From NCBI GenBank assembly GCA_030612585.1, contig JAUWNP010000090.1, positions 1-17,083 on the forward strand: a DNA stretch of 17,083 nt. Direction: 5' to 3'. Below, one piece after another: positions 6,774 to 14,670 of this stretch. Each line of letters begins with the position of its first letter. The stretch's first letter is position 1. Under the pieces are notes generated by a model, which made no database searches, was not told the origin of the DNA, and saw nothing but the letters and a program-made list of their open reading frames with translations. This DNA is from Anaerolineae bacterium (lineage in GTDB: Bacteria > Chloroflexota > Anaerolineae > B4-G1). The position numbers and the translations under genes are program-made.

Positions 6774-7634
6774 CTAGTCCCTGCTATCAGTCGGAGCAGG
6801 CACGACGCTCGGCTTAGAAGTGGGCGTCGAGGTGGAGCGTTCTTGCACGAAGACTATGACTTCGGTCTGTGCTTCACCCTTTAGCCCTACAGCGCGTAGG
6901 TCATAGGTGGTGCTTTCCTCTGGCCCAACTCTAACAGAGCCCCTGACCGGCATTCTCTGGTCGTTCAGAAAGACCCTTTCTGCCCTATCTGTATACCAAG
7001 TCACAAGTGCCGTCTCACCTGGGGCTATCGTGCACGGGCTGCATTTCAAGGATATGATAGGGTGCTCGATCGACTCTTGTGTCCTTTGAGACCAAATCAT
7101 GCCAGCCACTGGGACAACTACAACTACAACTATGAATACTGTCCCACATAGCAGCCACGTGACCGCTCTGGAGCGCCATTGTCTCTCCCGATCCTTCACA
7201 CGAAGATCCAGGTGCCTGCGTTCCTCCTCAATCGCGTCTTTGATGAACGCGTCTAGGTTCTCTTGAGACAAGTGCTGTTTCCTCTGCGCTGCATCCACAA
7301 CGATCCGCAGTCGAGCAAGGTCGGTTTGCCTAGTTACACTCGCCTCATATTTCTCAGTCTCGTCCGCAACCAGAGCAAAGAAGAGCCCAACTACAATGAG
7401 CAGTAGAGCCAATATAATGTCCAGTATGGGTATGGGCACTCCTTGCGGGGCGTTTGCATGTTCTGCCAAGATGCTGGCTATGCGCTCGACTCCACCGCCA
7501 GCGAATACCCCGCTAAGCGCATAGAAAATCGGCTCGCTTCTAAGCAAGCGCATAAAATAGATTGAGATCGTACTTCTCATATTCTTCCACGCTAGGGTTT
7601 TCAAACGCTCTCCCAGAGCGGCTAGTGGTGACAT
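6774..7634 (-). CDS. Two-pass membrane protein with a C-terminal Ig-like domain; last gene of the vWA operon
   Basis: I do not recognise a named family. From the ATG at 7634 the 286 residues hold membrane segments at about 68-90 (ILALLLIVVGLFFALVA) and 157-181 (with seven near-consecutive Val). A charged, probably coiled-coil stretch (91-155) lies between them, and an Ig-like beta domain (192-263) follows. The Ig-like domain has the pattern SLKCSPCTIAPGETALVTW, GSVRVGPEESTTYDL and AVG, common in bacterial surface proteins. A short Ser/Thr/Pro tail ends the protein. The likely topology puts the coiled coil inside and the Ig-like domain outside. The ATG at 7634 has GGGGAG 6 bases upstream; the longer frame from a GTG at 7772 overlaps the upstream gene by 31 bases and adds low-quality sequence, so I reject it. 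A role in anchoring or sensing for the operon is inference. Confidence 0.75.
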   Translation of the reverse strand: MSPLAALGERLKTLAWKNMRSTISIYFMRLLRSEPIFYALSGVFAGGGVERIASILAEHANAPQGVPIPILDIILALLLIVVGLFFALVADETEKYEASVTRQTDLARLRIVVDAAQRKQHLSQENLDAFIKDAIEEERRHLDLRVKDRERQWRSRAVTWLLCGTVFIVVVVVVPVAGMIWSQRTQESIEHPIISLKCSPCTIAPGETALVTWYTDRAERVFLNDQRMPVRGSVRVGPEESTTYDLRAVGLKGEAQTEVIVFVQERSTSTPTSKPSVVPAPTDSRD

Positions 7635-7640
7635 GGAATT

Positions 7641-7646
7641 CTCCCC
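7641..7646 (-). promoter_or_regulatory. Ribosome binding site deciding the start at 7634
   Basis: GGGGAG on the minus strand lies 6 bases upstream of the ATG. The competing GTG at 7772 has no comparable site. Confidence 0.65.
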
Positions 7647-7741
7647 AACGCTTAGACTGCAGGCAAGCTCTCCGGTGAACAAAAAGAGCAGAAAGCCGAA
7701 GGGCCGTGCTGGCTGACGGACAACCCGAGTGTTGCAATCCC

Positions 7742-9100
7742 CTAGGTTGGTCCTAGTTCTAGGCTGTTCCACAAATCTTCGCGCAACCTCCTACCAGGGT
7801 CTGCGTCTGTCCCTGCACGGTCTGCGTCGTGCTCCACTCCAGGGTGCGGCGAGGGGCGTTCGTCGGATGGCGTAACGGTTGATCTCTGCGTGATCAACAT
7901 GGGCGCTGCCCAAGCGCAAAAGTAATTGATATCCCCTCGCTTCCATAGATCATATACGTATTCTCTGGTTTTGAACAATGACCGGGATATGTCTGAAAGC
8001 AACACGGTGTCTCTCAGGTAGTCCCTATGGAAGACTCTAGAGATAGTCCCGAGAACTTCTCGTTGAAGAGTCCAACGAAAGCATACTAATGCAGCGATTC
8101 GAGGGGAGTGGCGAAGGAGCCGATAGAGAAAGCCCCTTCTGGCTCCAATCAAAGCCGTCGGTTGCTCAGAACTGTACGAAAAGCTGAGGTAGAGTAGTCT
8201 GATGTTTCTTAACCGCCATTCGAGCTCCGGATCTAGGAAATCATCTGCCGTAAGTGATGGACCGAGATACTCATCGCGAATTTGCAGACCTTGCTCAGTG
8301 CCAGGACCGATCAGATAGAGCAGCAGTTTACTGTCAGGCGGTATATCTGTAAGGATCTCAATGACACCATCCTTAAAGACGTTGTAAAGCCAAATAACCC
8401 TCGCCTTCTTCAATTCTTGCTGTCTCTCATTCCTTCGAGGCGGTGGAATTACAGACGGCTCTCCTGTCAAACAAGCATGGGACCTTAGCAGTTCCTTTGC
8501 ATCATCTGGGTGAGTTATGTGACAGGCTACCTGCTGCCCATTTTCCAAGAACCCACCGGCGAGTCTCCTTATGATGGACACAGCCTCTCTCGCCACCTGA
8601 GACTTATGATCATCATCAGCATACGAAACTATCACGACTTTATCAGAATCCGGATCTAATTCGCTGTCTAACTCCCAGCTTCTCAGGCTCTTACTACATA
8701 TGATTTGCTTCTCGACAGCCTGGACGAACTCCATGTCCCTCTCCTGTTTGTCTGATAGCGAATAATAACATACCTGATCAATCGCTAGTGGAACAGAATT
8801 AACAATACTGCGCTCATCTGGGGAAAGTTGAAGGATGATCTTGGAGTATTGTGAATCTGCGATGCCCATGCTATTGCGCCACTCCCTACATTCGCATATA
8901 AAGTCCAGGAAAGTATCGTACCAGTCCTTGGCGAGAGCCTCATCCGTTGATGGCGGTGGTGAGGGGTTTAAGAAGCGTGTGAATCGAAGTAAATAGTCTT
9001 GTGCATCCAGGCGTATTGACAGGGTTCCTGATGCAGGCTCATATTTAGGGGATCCGCCGCTGTTCTCAAGTCGAAGCCTCAGATAGAGCTCACCCGCCAT
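7742..9100 (-). CDS. CHAT-like (caspase-related) protein with a lost catalytic dyad
   Basis: The 452-residue soluble protein has no signal or membrane segment. The N-terminal 1-115 follows the usual CHAT lead-in: an LRLRLENSG strand, a helical stretch, and KIILQLSPDERSIVNSVPLA where active members have an LPWE-type motif. The core has VVIVSYADDD (155-163). LLLYLIGPG (259-267) stands where the catalytic His of a GHG motif should be, and LLYLSFSYSS (302-311) where the Cys of LNACxS should be. IAALVCFRWTLQREVLGTIS (335-354) and CAWAAPMLI (395-403) match the conserved tail pattern of CHAT proteases. Both catalytic residues are replaced (His by Pro266, Cys probably by Ser308), so this is best read as a pseudoprotease. 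The start is secure: ATG at 9100 with AGGAGG 6 bases upstream, overlapping the previous gene by 11 bases, which suggests translational coupling. The family call is by eye; an unrelated Rossmann-like fold remains possible. Confidence 0.7.
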   Translation of the reverse strand: MAGELYLRLRLENSGGSPKYEPASGTLSIRLDAQDYLLRFTRFLNPSPPPSTDEALAKDWYDTFLDFICECREWRNSMGIADSQYSKIILQLSPDERSIVNSVPLAIDQVCYYSLSDKQERDMEFVQAVEKQIICSKSLRSWELDSELDPDSDKVVIVSYADDDHKSQVAREAVSIIRRLAGGFLENGQQVACHITHPDDAKELLRSHACLTGEPSVIPPPRRNERQQELKKARVIWLYNVFKDGVIEILTDIPPDSKLLLYLIGPGTEQGLQIRDEYLGPSLTADDFLDPELEWRLRNIRLLYLSFSYSSEQPTALIGARRGFLYRLLRHSPRIAALVCFRWTLQREVLGTISRVFHRDYLRDTVLLSDISRSLFKTREYVYDLWKRGDINYFCAWAAPMLITQRSTVTPSDERPSPHPGVEHDADRAGTDADPGRRLREDLWNSLELGPT

Positions 9101-12014
9101 GAGGCCCCTCCTCTGTCGTACTTTCTTGCGAACTGTCGCTGCTTCGCCTTTGAGCTACTTCTTCCAGCCCCCCCAGCAGAACTGCCACCACGGTCTTTTC
9201 AAACTCAGGTAAGGCTTCACTGCCAGTGATTGCCCTTCTTACATTCTGCAGGTTAGTTAAGAATGTCCTTGCACTTCCAGCGTCGTCTATTAGTTGCTGA
9301 TCTTGAAGTGCAAGTAGTCCGCCAGGGTCAAGCAAGCCCTCATAGAGAACACTGTGCTCAAGACAGTCCTTAACTTCATCAACAAAGAATCTAATTCTTC
9401 TATCACCGGACAGCGCCATCCTAATGTCCAACCCCATCAGCAGGTAGCAGAATCCAAGTACATCCTCTCTACGTTGCATATGCCTGCCTTGATCATAAGC
9501 ACTCAACGCGTCCAGAATGCTTCTTAATGCCAAGGATACCTTTCTGGCATTCTTATTTGCAACAGCCCAGAGAAGGTTCGCATATCCATCACATAGAAGA
9601 GAACTAAGCCCTTGGCGCTGTGCTTCCTCTGACAACTCTTGCGCTCTACACTGTGCTTCTTCTGATGCTTCTTGTGCCTTACGCCGGGCCTTTTCCGATA
9701 TTTCTCGCGCCTTGTACCGTGCTTTTTCTGATGCATACTTGAACACCCTATGTAGAGCCTCATAGAATCTACTATGGGGCTCTGGATTTGCATTAACAAA
9801 GTTCAAGATACCCTTTAGGGTGTTTTCCTCCCGCTCGACAAAGACTTCCCCCACAAGCCCCAGGAACGGCGTGGCAATACTTTGGTCTCCCAATCTCCAA
9901 AAGGTAACGATTCCTCCCCACCCCCCATCCGATAACGTCTGTTCCATTACGTCCCGAAATTTCGGTTCAACCTCTTCCCTCCACTCCTTTTCCTCTTCAA
10001 GGGCTCGTAGGTTAGCTATTTGACAAAGTTCTCGAAGTTTGTCGGGGTCTTTCGTGTGCGAAAGCAGTTCTCCCACTCTGCGGGGATCGCCAAGATCGAT
10101 GCCAACGGCGTCGTTAAACCACCTTACGAAAGGATCCCGTATTTTACTGCTCAGCCGGGTCGGAAAGCTATCGTTTTTGATACATTCTAGTACAAAAGCA
10201 CATTGAGTGCGCAGAGTTTCAAAGTCAGATTCCTTACCTGCTTCGTAGATTTCCTTAGCCTTCCTTAGATAAGTAGATACTAGCTCCTTATATACAACTC
10301 GTCCTTTTGACTCCCGGCTGTACAATTTTCTGCACACATAATCCTCTGCACGATACAACCACCGTGCTCCTGTTAACTTATCTCGCTCATCGAGCATATC
10401 CCGCGCGTGAGCGTAGTCACGTGAGCGGATAGCCTCCATAAACTGCACCTGAGGCCAGAATAGCAAAATCAAAACAATTAGAATTAGTGCTAGTACTCCA
10501 AGTCCCCCGACTATAGGCCAGAAAAATGGCTCCAGTCCGGGCGGGACAAGGCCTGCCCACGGTGGCTTTGGAGTGACTGTGGGAGTAGACGCTGGTGTGC
10601 CTTGCTCTGCTGCAGGCGTAGCCGAAGGGGAAGGCATCGGACTAGGTCTCGGAGTTGGCGTCGAAGTCGATTGGACCGTTGGCGTTGCAACCACGGGCAA
10701 CGGCAAGATATCCACGGTCACAGGCAGAGGGCGCACGCTCAGCGCCTCGTCATCAAGAAAAGCCCTCGCTGTTGCCGTGTAGGCACCCTCCATCTCCACA
10801 CCTCTATAGCTACCAGTGTACCTGCCTTCGCCAATGGACGAGAGGACCTGGGTGATTACGTCACCATCAGGCAGGGTGATCTCCGCCTCAAGATGCAGTC
10901 CGGGATCTACAATGGTCACGTTATTTCGAACCAGGCTGGCCGTGATGGTGATGGGCTGACCCACAAGAGAGGGAGATTCTATGGGCTCCACCCGAATGAT
11001 GGGGTATTGTTTATCTACCCAGTATCGGACTTCTCCCACCCCCTCCCATAATGCCTTCCACTCCCCTGCATCCGGGTTTGTGATCCTGTAAATCGAGTGG
11101 TGTATATCAGCCGCCTCTATCGTGGGCGTGAGGATGACGCCGGTCGGGGAGATCAAAATGATGTGAATGGCCGGGTCGTTCTTCACAAAGGAGAAGACGA
11201 CACGCTCCAGGTAGGGTTCGACTTCAACGGACACTGTCTGCCCGGCGGGAATGGTCTCCCCCTCGGACACGGCTACTCCAATGAGGCCAGCCACAATGCC
11301 ATGGTAGACGTCGGCCAATTCCGTCGCGCTCGTGATGGAGATGTAATGCTCCGGAGGAATGAGTCGCGTCCAGTTGTCCCGGTCTTCTTGCGCATCCCCA
11401 ATGCCCAGGACGAAAAGCGAGACTCCCCCTTCCTGAAGTTCGCCCACCAGAAGGGCCAAATCCTCAAAATGGTCTAGCAGTTCCTGCTCAGACATAGGTA
11501 CGTCCGTCAGGTTGGGGCGGCCATCGGTGAGAAGGATGACGGCCATCCTATTCCCGGTGCCGAAGCTTTTTTCTCTGAACTCCTTGGTTGCGAACTGCAA
11601 GGGGCCAAGGAAGTCAGTACGTCGGATCTCCTCGGCCTGGATGCCCTCGCGCACGGTGTCATCCTGCAGCAGGCGCAGGGGAATGACGTCGCCCACCTCC
11701 CCGCCGAAACTAACCACCCCCACGCGATAGTTGGCCCCCAATGCCTCGGCATTGGCCCTGAGGTAGTCCACCAGGAACTTCGCCGCCCGGATACGCAGAT
11801 CTTCAGGATCGCTCGGCGGTACCCCGGTCACCGGGTTCCCATGGGACATGCTCCACGAATTGTCAATCAGCAGGATAACGTCCAAGCTTACAGGCCTGTC
11901 CCCTGGCTCCTGGGCCCAGACGTAGGCTGAGGACCGCACAAACAGAAGCGCAAGCACTATTCCCAGAATGCATCCGATGAGCAATCTCGATCTTCCAGGT
12001 TTAATGAAGGCCAT
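9090..12014 (-). CDS. Membrane-anchored vWA protein with a helical cytoplasmic tail (vWA protein 2)
   Basis: From the ATG at 12014 the product has 974 residues. A signal peptide ends near AYVWAQEP (30-37). The vWA domain, about 44-245, has an intact MIDAS site: DNSWS (51-55), T133 and D164 in LLTDGRPN. Two beta-rich domains follow (about 255-335 and 340-437), then a Pro/Ser/Thr-rich linker (438-490) and one membrane segment (498-519). The cytoplasmic tail of about 455 residues is largely helical and unrecognised. It includes 11-residue repeats at 762-799. Residues 1-437 align without gaps to the preceding vWA protein, whereas the tails share nothing obvious. The ATG is chosen because both paralogues share MAFIKPGRS there; a TTG at 12062 with a perfect AGGAGG is a serious alternative and would add 16 residues. 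The tail is much more AT-rich than the head. Its role is probably ligand or adhesion sensing passed to the cytoplasm, which is inference. Confidence 0.85.
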   Translation of the reverse strand: MAFIKPGRSRLLIGCILGIVLALLFVRSSAYVWAQEPGDRPVSLDVILLIDNSWSMSHGNPVTGVPPSDPEDLRIRAAKFLVDYLRANAEALGANYRVGVVSFGGEVGDVIPLRLLQDDTVREGIQAEEIRRTDFLGPLQFATKEFREKSFGTGNRMAVILLTDGRPNLTDVPMSEQELLDHFEDLALLVGELQEGGVSLFVLGIGDAQEDRDNWTRLIPPEHYISITSATELADVYHGIVAGLIGVAVSEGETIPAGQTVSVEVEPYLERVVFSFVKNDPAIHIILISPTGVILTPTIEAADIHHSIYRITNPDAGEWKALWEGVGEVRYWVDKQYPIIRVEPIESPSLVGQPITITASLVRNNVTIVDPGLHLEAEITLPDGDVITQVLSSIGEGRYTGSYRGVEMEGAYTATARAFLDDEALSVRPLPVTVDILPLPVVATPTVQSTSTPTPRPSPMPSPSATPAAEQGTPASTPTVTPKPPWAGLVPPGLEPFFWPIVGGLGVLALILIVLILLFWPQVQFMEAIRSRDYAHARDMLDERDKLTGARWLYRAEDYVCRKLYSRESKGRVVYKELVSTYLRKAKEIYEAGKESDFETLRTQCAFVLECIKNDSFPTRLSSKIRDPFVRWFNDAVGIDLGDPRRVGELLSHTKDPDKLRELCQIANLRALEEEKEWREEVEPKFRDVMEQTLSDGGWGGIVTFWRLGDQSIATPFLGLVGEVFVEREENTLKGILNFVNANPEPHSRFYEALHRVFKYASEKARYKAREISEKARRKAQEASEEAQCRAQELSEEAQRQGLSSLLCDGYANLLWAVANKNARKVSLALRSILDALSAYDQGRHMQRREDVLGFCYLLMGLDIRMALSGDRRIRFFVDEVKDCLEHSVLYEGLLDPGGLLALQDQQLIDDAGSARTFLTNLQNVRRAITGSEALPEFEKTVVAVLLGGLEEVAQRRSSDSSQESTTEEGPHGG
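9107..9112 (-). promoter_or_regulatory. Ribosome binding site of the CHAT-like gene, inside the preceding coding region
   Basis: A perfect AGGAGG on the minus strand lies 6 bases before the ATG at 9100. It sits within the last codons of the vWA gene, which ends at 9090, and supports translational coupling. Confidence 0.8.
9618..9731 (-). repeat. 33-base tandem repeat encoding 11-residue units
   Basis: Units SEKARYKAREI, SEKARRKAQEA, SEEAQCRAQEL and a partial SEEAQ follow each other without gaps in the tail of vWA protein 2. The 11-residue period with alternating Lys/Arg/Glu and small residues suits a long amphipathic helix or a right-handed coiled coil. Confidence 0.85.
10704..12014 (-). repeat. 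Duplicated vWA head module, copy 2
   Basis: Codons 1-437 correspond one-to-one, without gaps, to codons 1-437 of the gene starting at 14565. In the first 60 residues I count 46 identities. Similarity starts at the start codon and stops at the Pro-rich linker. Confidence 0.9.
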
Positions 12015-12068
12015 TATGGTTTTCCCGCTTTGCCGCAGCCCAGCTTTTTCGCGTCTAATCAACACATT

Positions 12069-12074
12069 CCTCCT
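12069..12074 (-). promoter_or_regulatory. Strong Shine-Dalgarno upstream of vWA protein 2
   Basis: A perfect AGGAGG lies 6 bases before an in-frame TTG (12062-12060) and 3 bases before an in-frame GTG. If used, translation of vWA protein 2 would begin 16 or 17 codons upstream of the ATG conserved between the paralogues. Confidence 0.5.
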
Positions 12075-12079
12075 CGCAG

Positions 12080-12099
12080 CCTGGTTCATCCTGGTTCAT
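12080..12099. repeat. Perfect 10-base tandem duplication
   Basis: CCTGGTTCAT occurs twice in tandem in the 124-base gap between the two vWA genes. The ATG that opens the longest possible frame of vWA protein 2 (12089) lies in it, which weakens that start. Confidence 0.9.
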
Positions 12100-12138
12100 T
12101 CGGCCCACCCCGCACACACCCCCTGCCTCAAAGTGAGA

Positions 12139-14565
12139 TCAGGCTGATTGAAGCGCCCGGTCTCGCTCTTGGCGTGCTCGAAGCCATTCCTCAAACAACC
12201 TCGCTCGCAGTCTGTATCGCCCATCTCTCTTCTCCAGCATCCGCTTTGCTTCCAACGGAAAATCGTCCCATGCCCTGGCGATAAGCCCTGGAAGGCACAT
12301 CAGATCCCAGCCAACAATGTATTCAACGACCTCAGGAACATCGGTGCACGTGACATATCTCGGCTGGCCTGTCTCCCACCTTTCCCCATCTTTCAGATAC
12401 CTGACCAGGCCATTTAGCAAGATATGCACGAGCAAAGGATAGCCCCCACTATACTCCAGGAGTTGCAGCAAAGCAAGTTGATTACAATGCACATACAGAT
12501 TCGCTTCCAAGCAATACTGCCTCAACTCATCAGAGGTCAAGGGGCTATTGGATTGGAGCAATCCGACTATTTCTTCTCCAATAACAGGTCCACGAAAAGT
12601 CTTCAGGACCCTGAACCCCCGATGGAGATAAGAGATACGCTCGGTGCGACGTTTCCACCTGTCACTCAGTGAAACAGCGAGCACCAGATCCAGATCAGCG
12701 GGGAGTTCAGAGCCTGCGAGTTTGCTCAACGTGAACTGTACGCGCTTCTGATCACCGCAGAGCAGCACCTCTCCTTTTGTATCACACTCCAGTTCTCGTT
12801 CCCCCAAATACAGAGCGCTTTGATGGATCTCAGCAGAGCCAGGCCCCTCGTTACGAAAAACCCACGCGACGTGCACATCGCCAAGCCCCACGTTGTTGGG
12901 AAACCACCTGGTAACGGGCTTTGCTACTACCTGTGCCTTGATCTGCTCTTCACCCAGCTCCATCTTCGTTATCTGCCCAAGGCTCGTCGCCTTCTTCACC
13001 TCGCCAATGGTCTCTACCAGGCTCCCCGCACGCGGTTTTTTCTCCCTGTCAGACGATACTCTTATTCTGTACAGGAACCAGAAGGCCATCCCCAAACCCA
13101 CGACGATCAGTACCAGGATCGGGCCTCGCCATCTTCCTAACAACTCCACCAACCCAGCCATGGGAGTGGGCGTGGCGGTGGGCATTGGTGTAACCGTTGC
13201 CGGCGCCGGTGTCTGGGTCGGCTGAGGGGTCGGCGTTGGTAGTATGGACAGCGGGAAGACCTCAACCATCATCGACATCGGTCGCGCTGACAAGAGAAGG
13301 CCATCTAGTATGGCCTTCGCCGTCACCGTGTAGGTTCCCTCCGCTTTCACGTCTTCAAAGCCGCCAGTGTAGCGGCCGCCGCCAACGGGCGAGAGGGGTT
13401 GCGTGACTACGTCACCGCCGGGCAGGGTGATCTCCGCCTCAAGGTGCAGGTCGGGATCCACAACAGTCACATTACTCCTAACCAGGCTGGCCGTGATGGT
13501 GATGGGTTGCCCCACGAGAGAGGCAGATTCCATAGGTTCCACCCGCATAAGAGGATATTGTCTGTCCACCCAGTAGCGGACTTCTCCCTCTCCCTCCCAG
13601 AATGCCTTCCACTCTCCTGCGTCCGGGCTTGTGATGCTGTAAATGGAGTGGTGTACATCGGCCGCCCCTATCGTGGGCCTAAGGACGGCGCCGGTCGGGG
13701 AGGTCAAACTGATGCGGGTGGCCGGGTCGCTCTTCATGAACGAGATGACAACACGCTCCAGATAGGGCTCGACTTTTATGGACACCGCCTGCCCGGCAGG
13801 CAAGATCTGCTCTTTGGACGAGGCCACTCCAGTGAGGTCAGCCACGATGTCATGGTAGACATCGGCCAATTCCCCCGTGCTCCTGACGGGAGTGTAATGC
13901 TCCGGGGGAATGAGTCGCGTCCAGTTGTCCCTGTCCTTCTGTGCATCCCCAATACCCAAGATAAAAAGCGACGCTCCCCCTTCCTGAAGTTCGCCCACCA
14001 GAGGGGCCAGGTTCTCATAGTAAGTGCGCAGTTCTTGCTCAGTCACAGGTGCGTCCGCCAGGTTGGGGCGGCCATCGGTGAAGAGAACGATAGCCATCCT
14101 GTTCCCGGTGCCGAAACTTTTGGCCCTGAACTCGCGGAGCGCGAACTGCAAGGGGCCACGGAAGTCGGTGAATTGGATTTCCTCGGCCCGGATGCCCTCG
14201 CGCACGGCGTCATCTTCCAGCAGGCGCAAGGACGCGACGTCGCCCACCACCCCACCGAAACTGACCACCCCCGCGCGATGGTTGGCCCTCGATGTCTCCG
14301 CATTGGCTCTGAGGTAGTCCACGAGGAACTTTGCCGCCCGAATGCGCAGTCCTTCCAGATCGCTCGGCGGCGCTCCGGTCACCAGGTCTGCGTGGGACAT
14401 GCTCATCGAATTGTCAATCAGCAGGATGACGTCCAGGTTTGCAGGGCTGTCTCCTGGCTCCTGGGCCCAGACGTGGGCTGAGAACCACAGAGACAGCAGC
14501 GCAAGCCCTATCCCCAGAATACATCCGCTGAGCAATCCCGATCTTCCGGGTTTAATGAAGGCCAT
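12139..14565 (-). CDS. Membrane-anchored vWA protein with a STAND-like C-terminal region (vWA protein 1)
   Basis: This is the first gene of the operon, 808 residues. The signal peptide ends near AHVWAQEP. The vWA domain (about 44-245) has an intact MIDAS site: DNSMS (51-55), T133 and D164 in LFTDGRPN. Two beta-rich domains run to about 437, followed by a PTPTPQPTQTPAP-type linker (441-470) and a membrane segment at 481-499. The cytoplasmic side has an Ig-like or CARDB-like stretch (about 564-647, VHVAWVFRNEGPGSAEI). The region 668-800 resembles the C-terminal lid and winged helix of STAND NTPases: YSGGYPLLVHILLNGLV (705-721), a VTCTDVPEVV helix, then YRLRARLFEEWLRA (784-797). No P-loop or Walker B is present. 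The ATG at 14565 has AGGGA 6 bases upstream and a good promoter. It probably binds a ligand outside and recruits partners inside; the STAND link is by eye. Confidence 0.85.
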   Translation of the reverse strand: MAFIKPGRSGLLSGCILGIGLALLSLWFSAHVWAQEPGDSPANLDVILLIDNSMSMSHADLVTGAPPSDLEGLRIRAAKFLVDYLRANAETSRANHRAGVVSFGGVVGDVASLRLLEDDAVREGIRAEEIQFTDFRGPLQFALREFRAKSFGTGNRMAIVLFTDGRPNLADAPVTEQELRTYYENLAPLVGELQEGGASLFILGIGDAQKDRDNWTRLIPPEHYTPVRSTGELADVYHDIVADLTGVASSKEQILPAGQAVSIKVEPYLERVVISFMKSDPATRISLTSPTGAVLRPTIGAADVHHSIYSITSPDAGEWKAFWEGEGEVRYWVDRQYPLMRVEPMESASLVGQPITITASLVRSNVTVVDPDLHLEAEITLPGGDVVTQPLSPVGGGRYTGGFEDVKAEGTYTVTAKAILDGLLLSARPMSMMVEVFPLSILPTPTPQPTQTPAPATVTPMPTATPTPMAGLVELLGRWRGPILVLIVVGLGMAFWFLYRIRVSSDREKKPRAGSLVETIGEVKKATSLGQITKMELGEEQIKAQVVAKPVTRWFPNNVGLGDVHVAWVFRNEGPGSAEIHQSALYLGERELECDTKGEVLLCGDQKRVQFTLSKLAGSELPADLDLVLAVSLSDRWKRRTERISYLHRGFRVLKTFRGPVIGEEIVGLLQSNSPLTSDELRQYCLEANLYVHCNQLALLQLLEYSGGYPLLVHILLNGLVRYLKDGERWETGQPRYVTCTDVPEVVEYIVGWDLMCLPGLIARAWDDFPLEAKRMLEKRDGRYRLRARLFEEWLRARQERDRALQSA
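13255..14565 (-). repeat. Duplicated vWA head module, copy 1
   Basis: Codons 1-437 are the partner of 10704-12014. Only the GGGAA near the ribosome binding site is similar upstream of the ATG, so the duplicated unit is essentially the secreted head. Confidence 0.9.
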
Positions 14566-14571
14566 GACGAT

Positions 14572-14576
14572 TCCCT
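14572..14576 (-). promoter_or_regulatory. Ribosome binding site of vWA protein 1
   Basis: AGGGA on the minus strand lies 6 bases before the ATG at 14565, the same spacing as at the CHAT-like and Ig-like genes of the operon. Confidence 0.65.
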
Positions 14577-14602
14577 ATTCGGTAAATCGGCTTATGAGCC
14601 TT

Positions 14603-14631
14603 ATTGTAGCACAAGTGTAAAATCACGGCAA
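14603..14631 (-). promoter_or_regulatory. Predicted promoter of the four-gene vWA operon
   Basis: On the minus strand TTGCCG (14631-14626) and TACAAT (14608-14603) are 17 bases apart. TACAAT matches the -10 consensus at five of six positions and TTGCCG the -35 at four. It lies between the upstream terminator and the first vWA gene, giving a leader of about 30 bases that includes the ribosome binding site. Confidence 0.7.
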
Positions 14632-14670
14632 ATCACCGGCCCTTGCAAGCCATTTCCTCCGCCATATTAT

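Noticed and set aside
7540..7772. N-terminal extension of the Ig-like membrane protein from a GTG at 7772
   Set aside because: It overlaps the CHAT-like gene by 31 bases and lacks a ribosome site, whereas the ATG at 7634 has GGGGAG at the best distance.
13399..14481. 360-residue plus-strand frame opposite vWA protein 1
   Set aside because: It mirrors the coding strand of the vWA head, has no ribosome site or family motif, and a similar broken antisense frame occurs opposite the paralogue, as expected for a shadow.
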